Source: CAVTRI01 sp963737075 | GTDB taxonomy: Bacteria; Actinomycetota; Acidimicrobiia; Acidimicrobiales; Palsa-688 | Length of the DNA stretch: 64,000 nucleotides | Assembly: GCA_963737075.1 (NCBI GenBank) | Contig: CAVTRI010000002.1 | Span: 2,790,001-2,854,000, forward strand | Direction: 5' to 3' | Part shown: positions 41,805 to 49,393 of the stretch, piece after piece | Layout of the letters: every line of letters starts with the position of its first letter | Position numbering within the stretch: position 1 is the stretch's first letter | Position numbers and translations under genes: made by a program | The notes under the pieces: generated by a model | The model's input: the letters and a program-made list of their open reading frames with translations, nothing else | What the model was told of the DNA's origin: nothing | Databases searched by the model: none

Positions 41805-42732
41805 AGACCCCAAGGGCAAACAGGACGGCCCAGACGACGCCGAGCAATTGGAGTGATCGGTCGCCCAGCACCAGCTGTTCCGGTCTGGCACCCTTGCCGC
41901 CTTCAACCAGGAAGGTATACCGCAGCAAGGCGATGATCATCGGGACGATAGAGAGCTGGTACCAGATCGGGTCGGCGTGGTGTTGGAGCGCCGTCTGAAG
42001 GCTGAAGGCCCAGAGACAGTAGGCGAGAATGGCGCCACCCGCGGAGATGGCAAGCACGGTTCGCAGAAAGCTCGAGCTGTAGGCGTCCAGGGTGGCTCGG
42101 TGAGCGCCCCGGCCTTGACCGAGCTCGGCGTGCTCGGCGACCCGCTTGCCGGTCACCATCAACAAGCTCCCGAAGGTGGCGACGATAAGGAACCACTCTG
42201 AGACCCGGACCTGGGCGGCCAAACCGCCGGCGATTGCTCGGAGGACGAAGCCGGCGGCGACGGCGGCCAGGTCGTAGATGGGTTGGTGCTTGAGGTAGAA
42301 GCTGTAGCCGAACTGGATGGCTACGTAGATGGCCATGAGCAGCACCAGCCGCCAGCCGAGGGCGGCCGAGGCACCGACGCCGATGGCAAGCATGGCGCAG
42401 CCGAGAACCATCCCGGCTCTGGGGCTGATCGTGCCGGCGGCGATGGGCCGGAAACGCTTCGTGGGGTGCTGTCGGTCAGCATCGGCGTCAATGGCGTCGT
42501 TGACGTAGTAGGTGCCGGAGGCGACGACGCAGAAAATGGCGAACGCCGCAAAGGTCCGCCCCAAGGCGTCACCGTGCGTGAGCACCCCTGCCGCCCCCGG
42601 GGCGGCGAAGACCAAAACATTCTTGGCCCACTGCTTGGGTCGCGCGAGCCGGACGAGAGCGGTCCACCTGGGGGGACGTGCCTTGACGGGAGTGTCGCTG
42701 ACGGTGTCGCTCCGGGGCAGCACCTTGCTCAC
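41794..42732 (-). CDS. ubiA: Decaprenyl-phosphate phosphoribosyltransferase
   Basis: UbiA-family membrane enzyme of about 312 residues that attaches phosphoribosyl pyrophosphate to decaprenyl phosphate, the committed step of decaprenylphosphoryl-arabinose synthesis. It has ARPKQWAKNVLVF, the metal-binding YYVNDAIDADADRQHPTKRFRP (NDxxDxxxD) and a second loop near YDLAAVAAGFVLRAIAGG, with eight to nine helices. The start is taken at GTG 42732 (VSKVLPRSD); the frame is open to 42945. It is the first gene of a four-gene unit with dprE1, dprE2 and the HAD phosphatase. The RmlC-like gene is 73 bp upstream. Confidence 0.88.
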   Translation of the reverse strand: MSKVLPRSDTVSDTPVKARPPRWTALVRLARPKQWAKNVLVFAAPGAAGVLTHGDALGRTFAAFAIFCVVASGTYYVNDAIDADADRQHPTKRFRPIAAGTISPRAGMVLGCAMLAIGVGASAALGWRLVLLMAIYVAIQFGYSFYLKHQPIYDLAAVAAGFVLRAIAGGLAAQVRVSEWFLIVATFGSLLMVTGKRVAEHAELGQGRGAHRATLDAYSSSFLRTVLAISAGGAILAYCLWAFSLQTALQHHADPIWYQLSIVPMIIALLRYTFLVEGGKGARPEQLVLGDRSLQLLGVVWAVLFALGVYAS

Positions 42733-42805
42733 AGGGCTCAATGGTACTCGTCGGGTGGTGGTCAGCCGGGGATCCGCGCCACGGCCTCCGATCACACTGT
42801 GGTCG

Positions 42806-43366
42806 TCATCGTCGCAACCCGGCATGGGGCCGAAGCGACGGGTCGATGTCTTTTCGCAGCGGGTTGTCTTTGTCCCGCTCTGAGAGGATCGGGTCGGTGA
42901 TACCCCAATCGGCAGCGATCTCCGGATCATTCCATGCCACGCCAAGCTCGTCGTCGGGGTTGTAATACGAGTCGACGAGATAGGTAAGCGTCAGATCGGT
43001 CAGAGAAGCAAAGCCGTGCGCCACTCCGGGAGGGATGAAGACGCCCCGGCAGTCGTCCTCGCTGATCACCAGGGTCTGGGTGGCGCCCTCGGTCGACGAG
43101 TGGACTCGGAGGTCGTGCAACACCACGTTTGCCCGGCCGCGTGTGCACAGCCAGTAGTCGGCCTGGTGAAGGTGGTAGTGGAGCCCTACGACCGCCCCTG
43201 CTGCCTTATCGGACCGGTTGCCTTGGAGCATTTCCCGCCCCAAGGGGAACCATGAGCGTCGGTATGTTTCGTAGAACTTGCCACGTTCGTCGCCGTGGCC
43301 CTCCGGCTCGACAATCCAGACGTCGGCGATGAGCGGGGACTCTTCGACCGTGGGCACGGCCGGCAA
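42806..43366 (-). CDS. dTDP-4-dehydrorhamnose 3,5-epimerase-like cupin
   Basis: Sugar-nucleotide epimerase-like protein of 186 residues (RmlC family). The cupin core has GDERGKFYETYRRSWFP, GAVVGLHYHLHQADYWLCTRG, IPPGVAHGFASLTDLTLTYLVD and SYYNPDDELGVAWNDPEIAADWG, all RmlC landmarks. The active-site His of HYHLHQ is present. No rmlA, rmlB or rmlD lies in the window, so it may act on the Gmd product or in a pathway completed elsewhere. It starts at ATG 43366, 44 bp from the divergently placed tRNA-Leu. Confidence 0.87.
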   Translation of the reverse strand: MPAVPTVEESPLIADVWIVEPEGHGDERGKFYETYRRSWFPLGREMLQGNRSDKAAGAVVGLHYHLHQADYWLCTRGRANVVLHDLRVHSSTEGATQTLVISEDDCRGVFIPPGVAHGFASLTDLTLTYLVDSYYNPDDELGVAWNDPEIAADWGITDPILSERDKDNPLRKDIDPSLRPHAGLRR

Positions 43367-43410
43367 GCGTAGATGCTCGGCTTCCTCAGTCGACTACCGT
43401 CGTGCGCGCC

Positions 43411-43493
43411 GCGGGCGTGGCGAATCGGGCAGACGCGCCAGGTTTAGGTCCTGGTCCGGAAACGGGGTGGAGGTTCGACTCCTCTCGCCCGCA
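43411..43493 (+). tRNA. tRNA-Leu(TAG), slightly degenerate copy
   Basis: The 7-bp acceptor stem is GCGGGCG with CGCCCGC, and the discriminator is A. The anticodon arm is CCAGG-TTTAGGT-CCTGG with anticodon TAG, and the T-arm is GGAGG-TTCGACT-CCTCT. It is 83 nt long, one base shorter than the copy at 47816, in the variable arm. It also differs in the D-loop (AATCGGGCAGA). It may still fold but looks like a decaying duplicate or the product of island integration. Confidence 0.75.
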
Positions 43494-43744
43494 CCTAACT
43501 ACCTACCCCTGGAAATCGGCCCTGACCCAGCGACCCGCCACCGGGGAAACGCGTGGCCATTGCGTCGCTACGGCTCTCGGCCTCCAGATCAGCATCGAGC
43601 TACGGCAATCGGCCTGACGGCGCCGCGCCCCACACGCGCCCCAGCGGCGGCAATACACCCTCTCCCGATCCGCGAACTCCAGGTCAGCGCTCTCTTTGTA
43701 ATGAACACGGAGACAGGTTCGAGTCAGAGGATGTCCCGCTGGCC

Positions 43745-45230
43745 GTAGAACTTCGGTGGCGGCCTCCGGTTGAACCATACGATCAGGCTGTGACGGCCAT
43801 GTTGGATTGATCGGCTCCGATGGCGTGTCGAAGCGCAGCGGAGAGTTGCGGTAGCTGGCGGTAGCCCTTCACCTTGCGGAACTGTTTGGAGGCTTCGAGC
43901 ATGCCGGCGGCCGCCCACCGCAGCCGCATGTCGCCGGGCTGCCAGCGTTTCACGTTGCGGGAGTGGTCTCTGACGATCTCGATCATCGACTCCACCGGGT
44001 TGGTCCCCATGGCGGTCTTGAGCAGGCTGCCGGTGACGCCCAGTCGGGTGACGGTTAGCGTCTCGGCCAGGCCCTCGCGTAGGGACCCGGCAGCGTCTGG
44101 GTTGACCTTGTCGAGCTGGCTGGCCAGAGCGCGCAAGGCGGCCTCTGCCTCGGTGGCATCAGGGTTGGCCCACGCGGCACGCAGTTTGCGTCGCACCCAG
44201 GGACGCTCGGCCTCGACGAGATGGTCCATGACATTCCTTTCTTTGTGGACTCGACACCGGGCGATGATCGCCTGGTCACCGAAGACGTCACGCACCGCCT
44301 TGTGCAGCGCCTTGGCCCCATCGAGCACGAACAGGATCCCCTCCGACGCGTCCAGGCCCCGGTCGCGCAGCGAGGCGATCAGGCCGCGCACCACGTTGGC
44401 GTTCTCGGTCGATCCCTCCACCACGCCCAGAGGGACCTTGACGCCATCGGCGGTGACGCCGAGCGCCCCGATCATGGTGTGCTCGGCGAAGTCGAACCCG
44501 TCGATAAAGACGATCAACCATCGTTGATCATCCAGTGGCTGGGTGCGGAACTCGGCGAGACGCTCCGCGGTCATGGCGCAGAACCGGCGGCTCACCGATG
44601 AGCGCGACGTTCCGCAGGCCATGTCCTCCACGGCTTCGCCGACCGGCTCAAGCCCGGCCTCGTATCGGCGGGTGGACAGTCCGGCCAGCATCGAAGCGAC
44701 CATGTGATCGGCCAGCAGATCGACACTGGCGAAGGTGCCGTAGGAGTCAAGGTGCAGTTCTTCCTCGGCGCCGTCTTCGCCGCCAACAGATCGCACCCGG
44801 GGCCGACTGACCGGCACCCGCCGGCCGCCCAGGGTGACCTTGCCGTCCTCGCTCCCGTGCCGGTAGGCGATCCGGTCCCGGTTGTGCTTGCCTTTTGGGC
44901 CGGCCAGCTCGGTCACCTCGGCCTCCATGAGCTCGCCCATCACTTCCAGGCCGATGCTCACCGACGCGGCCAGCAGACCGTGTCGCATCTGCGCGGCGAA
45001 GTGCTCCAGCTGCTGGCTGACCTTGCCAGCCAGTCGGTGCCGGAGCTCTGGCTCGGAAAGGTCGACCACACCGATCCCCGACACCAGTCGAAAGGTGGCC
45101 GCGCCAGACTCGTTCGTGTGTGATGCTGTCTTCATTGGTGGTCCTCCGTTCTCAACTCGGTTGGATGTGAGAAGCCCCGAGCCTGCCTCACGGCAGGACC
45201 GAGGCGGAGGACCGCCACTCAAACTTCTAC
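43745..45230 (-). mobile_element. IS256-type insertion sequence
   Basis: The element carries one transposase on the minus strand. Ends are imperfect terminal inverted repeats. Read inward, the left is GTAGAACTTCGGTGGCGG (from 43745), and the right is GTAGAAGTTTGAGTGGCGG (from 45230), followed in both by CCTCCG-like sequence. I found no convincing 8-bp target duplication, so one flank may have been rearranged. It separates the tRNA-Leu at 43411 from the dead enoyl-CoA hydratase copy at 45323. Confidence 0.75.
43783..45135 (-). CDS. IS256/Mutator-type transposase
   Basis: DDE transposase of 450 residues. The catalytic Asp residues are in IVFIDGFDFAEHTMIGALG and GILFVLDGAKALHKAVRDVFG, and the Glu lies in MGTNPVESMIEIVRDHSRNVKRW. 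The CRVHKERNV segment is the Cys-x2-His-like block of the Mutator/IS256 group. ATG 45135 is preceded by a GGAGG-rich stretch on the coding strand. The frame is intact, so the element may be active. Confidence 0.88.
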   Translation of the reverse strand: MKTASHTNESGAATFRLVSGIGVVDLSEPELRHRLAGKVSQQLEHFAAQMRHGLLAASVSIGLEVMGELMEAEVTELAGPKGKHNRDRIAYRHGSEDGKVTLGGRRVPVSRPRVRSVGGEDGAEEELHLDSYGTFASVDLLADHMVASMLAGLSTRRYEAGLEPVGEAVEDMACGTSRSSVSRRFCAMTAERLAEFRTQPLDDQRWLIVFIDGFDFAEHTMIGALGVTADGVKVPLGVVEGSTENANVVRGLIASLRDRGLDASEGILFVLDGAKALHKAVRDVFGDQAIIARCRVHKERNVMDHLVEAERPWVRRKLRAAWANPDATEAEAALRALASQLDKVNPDAAGSLREGLAETLTVTRLGVTGSLLKTAMGTNPVESMIEIVRDHSRNVKRWQPGDMRLRWAAAGMLEASKQFRKVKGYRQLPQLSAALRHAIGADQSNMAVTA

Positions 45231-45322
45231 GACGCCTGGGTCAACCTCTCGAGTCATGCCGGGGGCTGCCTGCTACCTACCTACCGCGCCTCGGCAGAAC
45301 TCTGCCTCGGTGGGATCGGGCC

Positions 45323-45570
45323 ATGAGCTTCGAGACGACCGTTACCGAACCCAGCGACGAGGTGCTGCTCGTCACCCGCAACCGGCCGGAGGAGCTTCGA
45401 CGCATGGACCCCGGCATGGCCGCCGAGCTGGCGACCGTGTTCGAGCGCGCAAACGCCGCCGCAGCCGCCGGACTGGGCGTGTTGACGAGGCCGCCGACGC
45501 TTTGCGTGGCGCGGACATAGAGGACACTTTCGCCACCCGGATCAGTGGCACGGACCCGCGTGCTCATCAC
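45323..45570 (+). pseudogene. Enoyl-CoA hydratase N-terminal fragment (dead duplicate)
   Basis: The frame starts MSFETTVTEPSDEVLLVTRN and runs parallel to the intact gene at 47938 (MTFETILTERRDEVLLVTLN). It continues MDPGMAAELATVFERANA, then loses the CoA-binding GAGRGFCAGADM block by a small deletion and frameshift, and resumes EDTFATRISGTDP before ending. No downstream part remains. It is therefore a truncated duplicate of the tRNA-Leu-proximal end of the intact gene, sitting at the same side of its own tRNA-Leu copy. Confidence 0.85.
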
Positions 45571-45619
45571 TCCTCACCTTCAGTTACATCACCTAGAAAA
45601 GTGATGTGAGTTAGCTGGC

Positions 45620-45832
45620 GTGAGGAGACTCCAGATCAGCATCGACGACGACCTGGACGAAGCCCTCGACCGGCGTTCCTCCGAGGAGGGTGTCTCCAAA
45701 GCTGCTCTCGTGCGCCGGTTCGTCCGCAAGGAGCTCCAGCCGCTGCCGAGCCTCGAGGAAGACCCGCTGTGGTCGTTCGCCGCTGCGGGGGACTTCGATC
45801 CGGGTGACGTTGACGACGTCGTCTACCGGTGA
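45620..45832 (+). CDS. vapB: VapB-like antitoxin
   Basis: Small protein of 70 residues beginning at GTG 45620. The first 50 residues (LQISIDDDLDEALDRRSSEEG, then SKAALVRRFVRKEL) match a ribbon-helix-helix DNA-binding fold, and the acidic tail (DPGDVDDVVYR) would wrap the toxin. The stop overlaps the GTG of the PIN gene (GTGA). It would neutralise the toxin and repress the pair. It lies in the accessory island between tRNA-Leu copies. Confidence 0.8.
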   Translation: MRRLQISIDDDLDEALDRRSSEEGVSKAALVRRFVRKELQPLPSLEEDPLWSFAAAGDFDPGDVDDVVYR

Positions 45833-46227
45833 TCTTCGTCGACACGTCGTTCTGGGTCGCCCTGCCCAACCGACGCGACGCCCGCAACTGGGATGCGACT
45901 GTCTTGCTGGAGCAACATGCCCACAGGCAACTCGTCACGACCAACCACGTCCGCGGGGAGTCGTGGACGTTTCTGCGTCGCCGGGCTGGACACGTTGCTG
46001 CGGTGTCGTTCCTCGACGTCCTCGAGCGATCCCCTCGGGTGAGGCTCGCCCAGGTCAGCGAGCAAGCCGAACAGCGCGCCCTCTCCTGGCTGCGCCGCCA
46101 CGACGAACGTGAGTACCCCTTCGTGGACGCCACCAGCGTTGACGTGATGCGCACGCTGCGCATACGCGAGGTCTTCGCGTTCGACGGCGATTTTGCCGCC
46201 GCCGGGTATGTGGAGTTGCGGTCGTAA
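45829..46227 (+). CDS. vapC: VapC-like PIN-domain toxin ribonuclease
   Basis: Ribonuclease toxin of 132 residues. The four acidic metal-binding positions of the PIN fold are visible: IFVDTSFWVAL, VRGESWTFL, PFVDATSVDV and FAFDGDFAAAGYVEL. Family members cut tRNA or rRNA when freed from VapB. GTG 45829 overlaps the antitoxin stop. The tRNA-rich surroundings make a role in stabilising the island plausible. Confidence 0.83.
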   Translation: MIFVDTSFWVALPNRRDARNWDATVLLEQHAHRQLVTTNHVRGESWTFLRRRAGHVAAVSFLDVLERSPRVRLAQVSEQAEQRALSWLRRHDEREYPFVDATSVDVMRTLRIREVFAFDGDFAAAGYVELRS

Positions 46228-46577
46228 CCCGCTCAGGTCCTCCGGCAACCGCTCAGGCTGCTGGCGGATCTCCCAGCAACGTCGGAAGGCACCGAGCCAG
46301 GTCAGACTGCAGTTGTCGATAACACTTTGGCCACGGGCTTCGATGCACGGCGCGAGCTGCACCTCTGTCAGCGCAAACCGTCCGGTCTGATCACTCTCGA
46401 CAGACGCGCCTGGCGGGCGCATAATCAGAAGTGGCTGGTCTGACGGTCATAACCGCACGCCGACACCCGTGAGTCGGCGATGAGGAGGTGGTGGCAAGGC
46501 CGGGGAACTGTGTCGGCGGCGAACGCTGGGCCGCTGATCCGCCATTCAGCCGGTTCCCAACTCATAGGAGGTGGCCG
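46228..46577. other. Gap between vapC and next gene, no gene seen
   Basis: A 350-bp stretch with no frame of recognisable content. A minus-strand frame continues across it but overlaps vapBC entirely and lacks motifs. It ends with a strong ribosome-binding site (AGGAGGTGG at 46567-46575) for the next gene. Confidence 0.4.
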
Positions 46578-47234
46578 ATGACACTGCTGTCGTCCAGTCT
46601 GGCCCGATGCCATGCCGGGCGCCGTGATGAGTGCATCGCGCTGGCGCTGGAGGGAATGAAACTTTTCGAGCGTCATGGTGCGCATCATGTGAGGCTCCTG
46701 GAGGCCCTGACTGCGGGTGAGCAGCATGGCATCTTCGTCCTCACCAATGAATTTCCCAACGCCGAGGCGTACGGGACCTTTGTCGACGAGCTTTATAGCG
46801 ATGCCGAGATGGAGAGCTTCCTCACCCGCATCAACGGGACGGACAGCCCTCTGGTCATCGAGTCGCGGAGCCTCGCCGTTGAGGTACCGCTCGATCATGA
46901 GCGGAACGCAACTCATGGTGCGATCATCGAGGTGTATGTGGCCCGGCCTCTTCCTGGCCGCTTCGATGCCTGTCGCGATCTAGCCGCTGGGGCGTTCAGG
47001 TTTCTTGCTGGGCACGGCGCGACCAACTGCCGGCTGACCCAGCTGCGCAACGCCGGGTCCCGCACGGGCGCGCTGGTGGCGACGTGGGAATTCGAGAACA
47101 TGCGAGCTCGCGGCGTCGCCGACGACCTGTGGTGGACCGACTCCGAAGGCCGCGCGGTCATGGACGATCTCATGGGAAGCAATGCCCCCATGACACCATT
47201 GTCCTCTGGCATCTACCGGGACGTCCACGTATAG
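46578..47234 (+). CDS. Two-domain dimeric alpha-beta barrel (NIPSNAP/antibiotic-monooxygenase-like) protein
   Basis: Protein of 218 residues preceded by AGGAGGTGG. Two halves of about 100 residues each show the ferredoxin-like pattern. In the first are CIALALEGMKLFERHGAHHVRL and GIFVLTNEFPNAEAYGTFVDEL. In the second are IIEVYVARPLPGRFDACRDLAAGAFRFL, GHGATNCRLTQL and GALVATWEFENM. Stand-alone proteins of this kind bind small hydrophobic ligands or oxidise them, but no catalytic residue can be named. It seems to be a passenger gene of the island. Confidence 0.6.
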   Translation: MTLLSSSLARCHAGRRDECIALALEGMKLFERHGAHHVRLLEALTAGEQHGIFVLTNEFPNAEAYGTFVDELYSDAEMESFLTRINGTDSPLVIESRSLAVEVPLDHERNATHGAIIEVYVARPLPGRFDACRDLAAGAFRFLAGHGATNCRLTQLRNAGSRTGALVATWEFENMRARGVADDLWWTDSEGRAVMDDLMGSNAPMTPLSSGIYRDVHV

Positions 47235-47353
47235 GCCACAACAGGAAGAGCCTGTTGCCGGGGCACTCTTATGAGGCTCGCGGCGAGGGGCCAGGCGAGG
47301 AGGTCCAGTCGTGGAGCCCGTGAGGCGCGCCCCGGCATAAGGCACAGGCTCAC

Positions 47354-47379
47354 GCGGGCGTAGCGAAACAGGCAGACGC
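47354..47379 (+). pseudogene. tRNA-Leu 5' fragment (acceptor and D-arm only)
   Basis: These 26 bases match the 5' third of the tRNA-Leu copies (GCGGGCGTAGCG then AAACAGGCAGACGC), differing from the one at 43411 at three positions. After the D-arm the sequence changes abruptly into protein-coding DNA, with no anticodon arm. This marks a recombination or deletion junction inside a tRNA gene. Confidence 0.8.
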
Positions 47380-47760
47380 CCGGTCGCGGGCTACGGGAGA
47401 CCGGACCCCGACGGGCCCGAGGACGAACGCGACGAGTCCAAGGTGTCGCTCCGGTCGCTGCCTGCTCGCTTCACTTACTGCTACGACTTCGGCGACGGCT
47501 GGGAACACGAAGTAATGGTGGTCGGCCCCGGTGGGGACAGCCCCGGTTGCGTCGAAGGTGAGGGCGCATGCCCACCGGAAGACGTCGGGGAACCGCCCGG
47601 CTATGCGCATTTCCGGGAAGCGCTCGCCGATCCTGACGACCCCGAGCACGATCCTCTGCGGACGTGGGCGGGAAGCTGGAGCGACACTTTCGATCGGGCC
47701 GCGACCGATCTGCTGGTGCGCCAAACGGATGGTTTCCACATGGTTTGCAAATCGGCCTAA
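47380..47760 (+). pseudogene. pRiA4b ORF3-like protein, N-terminally truncated
   Basis: The frame is open from the tRNA fragment and reads YGRPDPDGPEDERDESKV, then RFTYCYDFGDGWEHEVMVVGP, EGACPPEDVGEPPGYAHFREA and LADPDDPEHDPLRTWAG, the C-terminal half of the plasmid pRiA4b ORF-3-like domain (a family common in mobile DNA). The N-terminal half is missing and replaced by the tRNA-Leu fragment. Translation could begin at GTG 47443, giving 105 residues, but the domain would be incomplete, so I treat it as a remnant. Confidence 0.7.
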
Positions 47761-47815
47761 TTCGAATGCCAGGGGAGGCGAGCATGTAGGGTAAAAGCGC
47801 AGGTAAACGGCTTAC

Positions 47816-47899
47816 GCGGGCGTGGCGAAATTGGCATACGCGCCAGGTTTAGGTCCTGGTCCCGGAAACGGGGTGGAGGTTCGAGTCCTCTCGCCCGCA
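47816..47899 (+). tRNA. tRNA-Leu(TAG)
   Basis: Complete 84-nt tRNA. The acceptor is GCGGGCG/CGCCCGC, the D-arm GCG-AAATTGGCATA-CGC, the anticodon arm CCAGG-TTTAGGT-CCTGG with TAG reading CUA codons, the long variable arm CCCG-GAAA-CGGG, the T-arm GGAGG-TTCGAGT-CCTCT and the discriminator A. CCA is not encoded. The class-II variable arm is intact here, unlike in the copy at 43411. The enoyl-CoA hydratase gene begins 38 bp downstream. Confidence 0.92.
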
Positions 47900-47937
47900 C
47901 GCCACGCCCTGATCGCCCTGTTCCTAACATCCTCCTC

Positions 47938-48765
47938 ATGACGTTCGAGACGATCCTCACCGAACGGCGCGACGAGGTGCTGCTCGTCACCCTCAATCGA
48001 CCGGAGAAGCTCAACGCGTGGACGCCCGGCATGGCCGCCGAACTGGCGGCCGCGTTCGAGCAGGCAAACGCCGACTCAGCCGTCGGAGCAGTCGTGTTGA
48101 CCGGGGCCGGCCGAGGCTTTTGCGCCGGGGCCGACATGCAGGACACCTTCGCCACCCGGATCGGCGGCACCGACCCCGGCGCCAACACCGCAGGCGGCCA
48201 GGGGGGCATGCCGGCCGGGCTGGATTGGGTCGCATTGTGTCGGGCGTCCAAACCGCTCATCGCCGCGGTGAACGGCGCCTGCATAGGGGTCGGGTTGACG
48301 CAGATCCTGTCATTCGACGTCATCGTTGCTTCCAGCAAAGCCCGGTTCGGCATGGGTTTCATCAAGGTCGGGCTGGTCCCCGAGCTGGCATCGACCCGGC
48401 TGCTGGCGGAGCGGGTGGGCCCTGGCCGGGCGCGGGCGTTTGCCCTGACCGGCGACCTGTGGGACGCCGCCCGCGCCCATGCTGTCGGGCTTGTCGATGA
48501 ACTCGTCGAATCCGACGCACTGTTGGGCGAGGCGCTGGCGCTGGCGGGGCGGATTGCGGCCAACCCGGCGCCGCAGTTGCAGTGGACGAAGCGGCTGTTG
48601 GCGGAGAACGCACTCGAGCGCGACCTGAGCGTGGTCCAGGAGCGGGAGAGCAAGATGCTGTGGCAGTGCTGGGCGTCGCCCGAGCATGCCGAAGCGGTGC
48701 GGGCGTTCCTCGACAAGCGGGCACCCGTCTTTCCTCCCCGCCGGGCTGTCACACCCTCCTCGTAG
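47938..48765 (+). CDS. Enoyl-CoA hydratase/isomerase family protein
   Basis: Crotonase-fold protein of 275 residues acting on acyl-CoA. It has EVLLVTLNRPEKLNAWTPGMA, the oxyanion-hole blocks GAVVLTGAGRGFCAGADM and KPLIAAVNGACIGVGLTQIL, and FGMGFIKVGLVPELASTRLL, with Glu in the position used by hydratases (PEL). The middle carries a slightly long loop (IGGTDPGANTAGGQGGM). A dead N-terminal copy lies at 45323. The precise acyl substrate is unknown. Confidence 0.88.
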   Translation: MTFETILTERRDEVLLVTLNRPEKLNAWTPGMAAELAAAFEQANADSAVGAVVLTGAGRGFCAGADMQDTFATRIGGTDPGANTAGGQGGMPAGLDWVALCRASKPLIAAVNGACIGVGLTQILSFDVIVASSKARFGMGFIKVGLVPELASTRLLAERVGPGRARAFALTGDLWDAARAHAVGLVDELVESDALLGEALALAGRIAANPAPQLQWTKRLLAENALERDLSVVQERESKMLWQCWASPEHAEAVRAFLDKRAPVFPPRRAVTPSS

Positions 48766-48775
48766 GCTTTCCGCC

Positions 48776-49345
48776 ATGCGAGCGGTCTTCGTCGAAGTCC
48801 CGGAGCACCTGATCGCCGAGCGTCATCGACTCGGCCTGGACAAGGCCGACGAGATGTGGGAAGGCGAGCTGCACGTGGTGCCCCCGGGGAAGGACGAGCA
48901 CTATCGCCTCGAGATCGAGCTAGGCGTGATCCTCGTGCCCCTCGCTCGGGCGGCCGGGCTGCACGTGCGCATCGAAGGCGGCCTTTTCGACCCTGATGTC
49001 CCGGAGTACACCAGCTATCGGGTCCCGGACCTGTCGGTCTTCGCGGAAGAGGCCCGAAGCGAGCGAGGGGTCGAAGGGCGGGCTGAACTGGTGGTCGAGA
49101 TCCGCTCGCCGGGCGACGAGAGCCTGGCCAAGCTGCCCTTCTACGGCCGGGTGGGAGTCAAGGAGGTGGTGATCGTCGACCGTGACAGCAAGGCGGTGCG
49201 TCGCTGGATCGCCACGGACAAAGGTTTCTTAGAAACCGAGGGCGATGCCGACGGCTGGTTCTCGCTCGACGCCCTTCCGGTTGCGCTGCGCGGTGGGGGT
49301 GGGCTGTTGGAGGTGCGAGCAGAGGGATCGATCACCGACATCTGA
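48776..49345 (+). CDS. Uma2-family (DUF820) nuclease-like protein
   Basis: Protein of 189 residues with a PD-(D/E)xK-type core: YTSYRVPDLSVFAEEA with the Asp, GRAELVVEIRSPGDES with Glu-x-Arg in place of the usual Glu-x-Lys, and KLPFYGRVGVKEVVIVDRDSKAVRRW. The Uma2 family is widespread in cyanobacteria and actinobacteria and its function is unsettled. ATG 48776 is chosen from family length; the frame is open to 48686. It is 10 bp after the hydratase gene. Confidence 0.8.
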   Translation: MRAVFVEVPEHLIAERHRLGLDKADEMWEGELHVVPPGKDEHYRLEIELGVILVPLARAAGLHVRIEGGLFDPDVPEYTSYRVPDLSVFAEEARSERGVEGRAELVVEIRSPGDESLAKLPFYGRVGVKEVVIVDRDSKAVRRWIATDKGFLETEGDADGWFSLDALPVALRGGGGLLEVRAEGSITDI

Positions 49346-49350
49346 CCCAG

Positions 49351-49389
49351 AGATGATACCGCCTGGTATACTACCATCTGGTATCATCT
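49351..49389. promoter_or_regulatory. Palindromic site before the ATPase gene
   Basis: The arms AGATGATACC (49351-49360) and GGTATCATCT (49380-49389) form a perfect 10-bp inverted repeat. Inside is TGGTATACTACCA with its own TGGTA/TACCA arms, so TGGTAT occurs twice. It ends 4 bp before the GTG of the ATPase gene. It suits an operator for autoregulation or a hairpin covering the start. Confidence 0.6.
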
Positions 49390-49393
49390 GAGG

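Noticed and set aside
43581..43599. A 17-bp stretch shared with the start of vapB at 45630
   Set aside because: The identity CTCCAGATCAGCATCGA does not extend in either direction, so a remnant antitoxin cannot be supported.
43737..45238. Target-site duplication for the IS256-type element
   Set aside because: The 8 bp on the two sides (CGCTGGCC and GACGCCTG) do not match; I report the element from its terminal repeats and transposase only.
45823..46422. Minus-strand frame of 199 codons across vapBC
   Set aside because: It overlaps both toxin-antitoxin genes fully, has no recognisable motif, and the plus-strand PIN residues are clear.
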